Translations under genes and position numbers: made by a program
Source of the DNA: an uncultured Erysipelotrichaceae bacterium
Lineage (GTDB): Bacteria > Bacillota_I > Bacilli_A > RF39 > UBA660
NCBI GenBank assembly: GCA_902773365.1
Contig: CACYEG010000047.1
Coordinates: 1 to 5,975 of the forward strand
Direction: 5' to 3'
Length of the DNA: 5,975 nt
The notes under the pieces: model-generated
Database searches by the model: none
What the model saw: the letters and a program-made list of their open reading frames with translations, nothing else
What the model was told of the DNA's origin: nothing
In this document: positions 3,693 through 5,975 of the stretch, one piece after another
Layout: each line of letters opens with the position of its first letter
Position numbering within the stretch: position 1 is the first letter of the stretch

Positions 3693-5768
3693 ATGGCAAG
3701 AGACGTTTCAATAGACAAAGTTCGTAATATTGGTATCATGGCACACATCGATGCCGGTAAGACGACATTTACTGAAAGAGTTTTATTCCATACTGGAATT
3801 ACTCATAAAATTGGTGAAACTCACGATGGTGAGTCTCAAATGGACTGGATGGAGCAAGAAAAAGAAAGAGGTATAACAATTACTTCAGCTGCAACAACTG
3901 CTCACTGGAAAGGTTATAGACTTAACATTATTGATACCCCAGGACACGTAGACTTTACTGTCGAAGTTCAAAGAAGTTTGAAGGTTTTGGATGGTGCTAT
4001 AACAATACTTGATGCACAATCTGGTGTAGAACCACAAACTGAAACTGTTTGGAGACAAGCAAACGAATACAAGGTTCCAAGAATGTTCTTTGCAAACAAG
4101 ATGGACAAGATGGGTGCTGACTTCGAACATACACTAAAAACAATTGGCGAAAGACTTGGTGCTAACTATGCTCCAATCGAGTGGCCAATAGGTGCTGAAT
4201 CTGATTTTTCAGCAATAATCGATTTAGTCGAAATGAAAGCTTGGCAATATGATAAAGATCAGAAAGAAGAGCCAACTGAAATAGCTATTCCAGAAAATCT
4301 AAAATCTATTGCTGAACAAAAGAGAGTTGAATTAATCGAAAAGGCTGTCGAATTTGACGATGCTTTAATGGAAAAATACCTAAATGGAGAAGAGTTAACT
4401 ATTCCTGAAATTAAGGGTGCTATCCGTAAAGGTGTATTAGCAGCTCAGTTCTTCCCTGTAATGTGCGGAACTGCACACTTCAATATAGGTGTTAAACTTG
4501 CACTTGATGCAGTAATCGATTATTTCCCAGCTCCAACAGATGTAGATGCAATTGAATGTTTTAATCCAAAGACTGGGGAAGAAATATTGAGGAAACCTAG
4601 TGATAATGAACCATTCACTGCAATGGCCTTCAAAATCATGACTGACCCATTCGTTGGTAGACTTGCATTCTTCCGTGTATACTCTGGTCACTTATCTAGT
4701 GGTTCTTATGTATTAAATAGTACTAAAGGAACTAAAGAAAGAATTGGGCGTATACTACAAATGCATGCTAACCAAAGAAAAGAAATTACTGAAGTTTATG
4801 CTGGTGAAATTGCTGCAGCAGTTGGTCTAAAAGATACAACTACAGCAGATACATTATGTGATGAGAAGAATCCATGCGTTATGAAAGGTATGGAATTCCC
4901 AGAACCAGTTATCGATATTGCAGTAGAACCAAAGAGCAAAGCAGACCAAGATAAAATGGCTCTAGCACTTCAAAAGTTAGTTGAAGAAGACCCTACTCTA
5001 AGAGTTAAGACTGATCCAGAAACAGGACAAACTGTTCTATCTGGTATCGGTGAATTACACTTAGACGTTATCATTGACAGAATGAGACGTGAATTTGGTG
5101 TAGAATGTAACCAAGGTAGACCACAAGTTGCTTACCGTGAAACAATTACTGTAGCAGCTGATTGTGAAGGTAAATACATTAAACAATCTGGTGGTCGTGG
5201 TCAATATGGTCACGTATGGGTTAAATTTGAACCAAATCCTGGTAAGGGATATGAATTCGTAGACGCAGTTGTTGGTGGAACAGTTCCTCGTGAATATATT
5301 CCAGTAACAGATAAAGGTCTACAAGAAGCTATGGCCGGCGGTGTACTTGCAGGATACCCAATGGTAGATGTAAAAGCTACACTATTCGATGGATCATACC
5401 ACGATGTCGACTCAAGTGAAATGGCGTTTAAAGTAGCTGCAAGTCTTGCATTAAAAGAGACTTTAAAGAAATGTAATGTAGTATTACTGGAACCAATCAT
5501 GAGAGTAGTAGTAGACGTGCCTGAAGAATACTTAGGTAACGTAATGGGTGATTTGACTGCAAGACGTGGTCGTCCACTTGGACAAGAGGCTATCGGTAAT
5601 AGCTTAAGAATTCAAGCTATGGTACCACTATCAGAAATGTTCGGTTACGTAACAGACTTAAGAAGTAATACTCAAGGTCGTGGAACATATCAAATGTTTA
5701 AAGACCACTATGAGGAAGTGCCTAAATCAATCGCTGAAGGCATTATAAAGAAAAACAGCGCTAACTAA
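3693..5768 (+). CDS. fusA: Elongation factor G (EF-G)
   Basis: This cytosolic GTPase moves tRNAs and mRNA through the ribosome during translocation and, with RRF, recycles ribosomes. It has 691 residues, full length for bacterial EF-G. The GTPase domain shows G1 AHIDAGKTT (17-25), G2 RGITI (59-63), G3 DTPGH (81-85), G4 NKMD (135-138) and G5 CGTA (258-261). Domain II lies at about 290-400, III at about 405-480, IV at about 482-600 and V at about 605-691. Domain IV keeps the tip loop SGGRGQYGHV (499-508) and His570 in YHDVDSSE, the tip histidine that enters the A site. Domain V has LGNVMGDLTARRG. Phe88 and His456 align with positions known for fusidic-acid resistance and are wild-type. Its place in the str operon and the intact motifs favour canonical EF-G over the EF-G2 or TetO-like relatives. 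The G5 segment reads CGTAHFNIGVK where CGSAFKNKGVQ is common, a mild divergence. A 66-nt gap separates it from tuf. Confidence 0.99.
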   Translation: MARDVSIDKVRNIGIMAHIDAGKTTFTERVLFHTGITHKIGETHDGESQMDWMEQEKERGITITSAATTAHWKGYRLNIIDTPGHVDFTVEVQRSLKVLDGAITILDAQSGVEPQTETVWRQANEYKVPRMFFANKMDKMGADFEHTLKTIGERLGANYAPIEWPIGAESDFSAIIDLVEMKAWQYDKDQKEEPTEIAIPENLKSIAEQKRVELIEKAVEFDDALMEKYLNGEELTIPEIKGAIRKGVLAAQFFPVMCGTAHFNIGVKLALDAVIDYFPAPTDVDAIECFNPKTGEEILRKPSDNEPFTAMAFKIMTDPFVGRLAFFRVYSGHLSSGSYVLNSTKGTKERIGRILQMHANQRKEITEVYAGEIAAAVGLKDTTTADTLCDEKNPCVMKGMEFPEPVIDIAVEPKSKADQDKMALALQKLVEEDPTLRVKTDPETGQTVLSGIGELHLDVIIDRMRREFGVECNQGRPQVAYRETITVAADCEGKYIKQSGGRGQYGHVWVKFEPNPGKGYEFVDAVVGGTVPREYIPVTDKGLQEAMAGGVLAGYPMVDVKATLFDGSYHDVDSSEMAFKVAASLALKETLKKCNVVLLEPIMRVVVDVPEEYLGNVMGDLTARRGRPLGQEAIGNSLRIQAMVPLSEMFGYVTDLRSNTQGRGTYQMFKDHYEEVPKSIAEGIIKKNSAN

Positions 5769-5771
5769 AAA

Positions 5772-5798
5772 TAGTACTTGAAAATCTCGCAAGTATTA
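5772..5798. repeat. Hairpin in the fusA-tuf gap
   Basis: Nine pairs (one G-U) join 5772-5780 to 5790-5798 around a 9-nt loop, starting 3 nt after the fusA stop. No T-run follows on the + strand, so it is unlikely to terminate transcription before tuf. It may protect the 3' end of an upstream transcript or mark a processing site. Confidence 0.45.
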
Positions 5799-5806
5799 GA
5801 TAAAAT
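5778..5806 (+). promoter_or_regulatory. Candidate internal promoter for tuf
   Basis: TTGAAA (5778-5783, 5 of 6) and TAAAAT (5801-5806, 5 of 6) are separated by exactly 17 nt, predicting a start near 5812 and a leader of about 23 nt. EF-Tu is needed in molar excess over EF-G, and separate tuf promoters are known in other bacteria, so a promoter here makes sense. In AT-rich DNA such matches also arise by chance. Confidence 0.5.
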
Positions 5807-5834
5807 AAAAGATGTAAAAGAAAGGAATTATATT

Positions 5835-5975
5835 ATGGCAAGAGAAAAATTTGATCGTAGTAAACCACACGTTAATATTGGTACTATTGGACACGTTGAC
5901 CATGGTAAAACAACTTTAACTGCGGCTATTACTAAGTATTTCGGAAAAACTTTCATGGACTACGCTTCAATCGAT
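5835..5975 (+). CDS. tuf: Elongation factor Tu (EF-Tu), 3'-truncated by the window edge
   Basis: EF-Tu is the GTPase that carries aminoacyl-tRNA to the ribosomal A site. Only the first 47 codons are present. They begin MAREKFDRSKPHVNIG and contain the P-loop GHVDHGKT (19-26) followed by TLTAAITK, which is diagnostic. The start is ATG 5835, with AAAGGA (5821-5826) 8 nt upstream. The segment between AAITK and the Ile-Asp before switch I is YFGKTFMDYAS, 11 residues, where many bacterial EF-Tu proteins carry about 15-16; this looks like a natural loop shortening since the frame stays intact. Position after fusA completes the standard str operon order. Confidence 0.98.
   Translation, partial: MAREKFDRSKPHVNIGTIGHVDHGKTTLTAAITKYFGKTFMDYASID

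Noticed and set aside
5766..5800. Intrinsic terminator between fusA and tuf
   Set aside because: A 9-pair hairpin exists but no T-run follows on the + strand. The T-rich side appears only on the - strand, where no gene is seen, so I treat it as a plain hairpin.
1..5975. Mobile element, CRISPR array, phage, toxin-antitoxin or other accessory system
   Set aside because: No transposase, terminal repeats with target duplication, regularly spaced repeats or paired small genes are visible. The window is core translation genes plus two unrecognised proteins.

Overview
The window is AT-rich and every gene lies on the + strand. It reads as a piece of a low-GC Gram-positive (Bacillota) chromosome, probably a Clostridia-like or related uncultured lineage. 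The signs are the long Gram-positive form of S12 (137 residues, with about 13 residues more than E. coli between the N-terminal arm and the RGVCTRV motif), strong AAGGAGG-type ribosome binding sites, and sigma-A-type promoters with 17-nt spacers. All six visible stop codons are TAA or TAG, and tryptophan is TGG where checked, so the standard code fits. I cannot place the organism more precisely.

Layout. Positions 1-642 hold the 3' end of an unrecognised gene. A 171-nt gap follows, with a cluster of related direct and inverted repeats (671-739), an intrinsic terminator (751-777) and a promoter (767-795). Next is lysS (best start GTG 823, not GTG 814). One nucleotide after its stop comes a 111-residue membrane-anchored protein of unknown function. 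A 135-nt gap then carries a 10-bp inverted repeat, a near-consensus extended -10 promoter and a structured leader. After that comes the str operon in its usual order: rpsL (S12), rpsG (S7), fusA (EF-G) and the first 47 codons of tuf (EF-Tu). A second promoter candidate sits just before tuf.

How the genes work together. All the recognisable genes serve translation. LysS charges tRNA-Lys. S12 and S7 build the 30S decoding centre and head. EF-G drives translocation. EF-Tu delivers aminoacyl-tRNA. rpsL-rpsG-fusA are tightly packed (19- and 9-nt gaps) and should be cotranscribed from the 2660-2688 promoter, with tuf probably boosted by its own promoter. rpoB/rpoC, which often precede rpsL in Bacillota, are not immediately upstream here.

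The points most worth a second look are an isoleucine at S12 position 104, where the decoding-loop motif normally has proline; the rpsL leader, with a long hairpin over a possible 11-codon upstream ORF; the mutually exclusive hairpins ahead of lysS; and the small two-cysteine protein coupled to lysS. I found no mobile element, CRISPR array, tRNA or rRNA, and nothing that amounts to a new multi-gene system.
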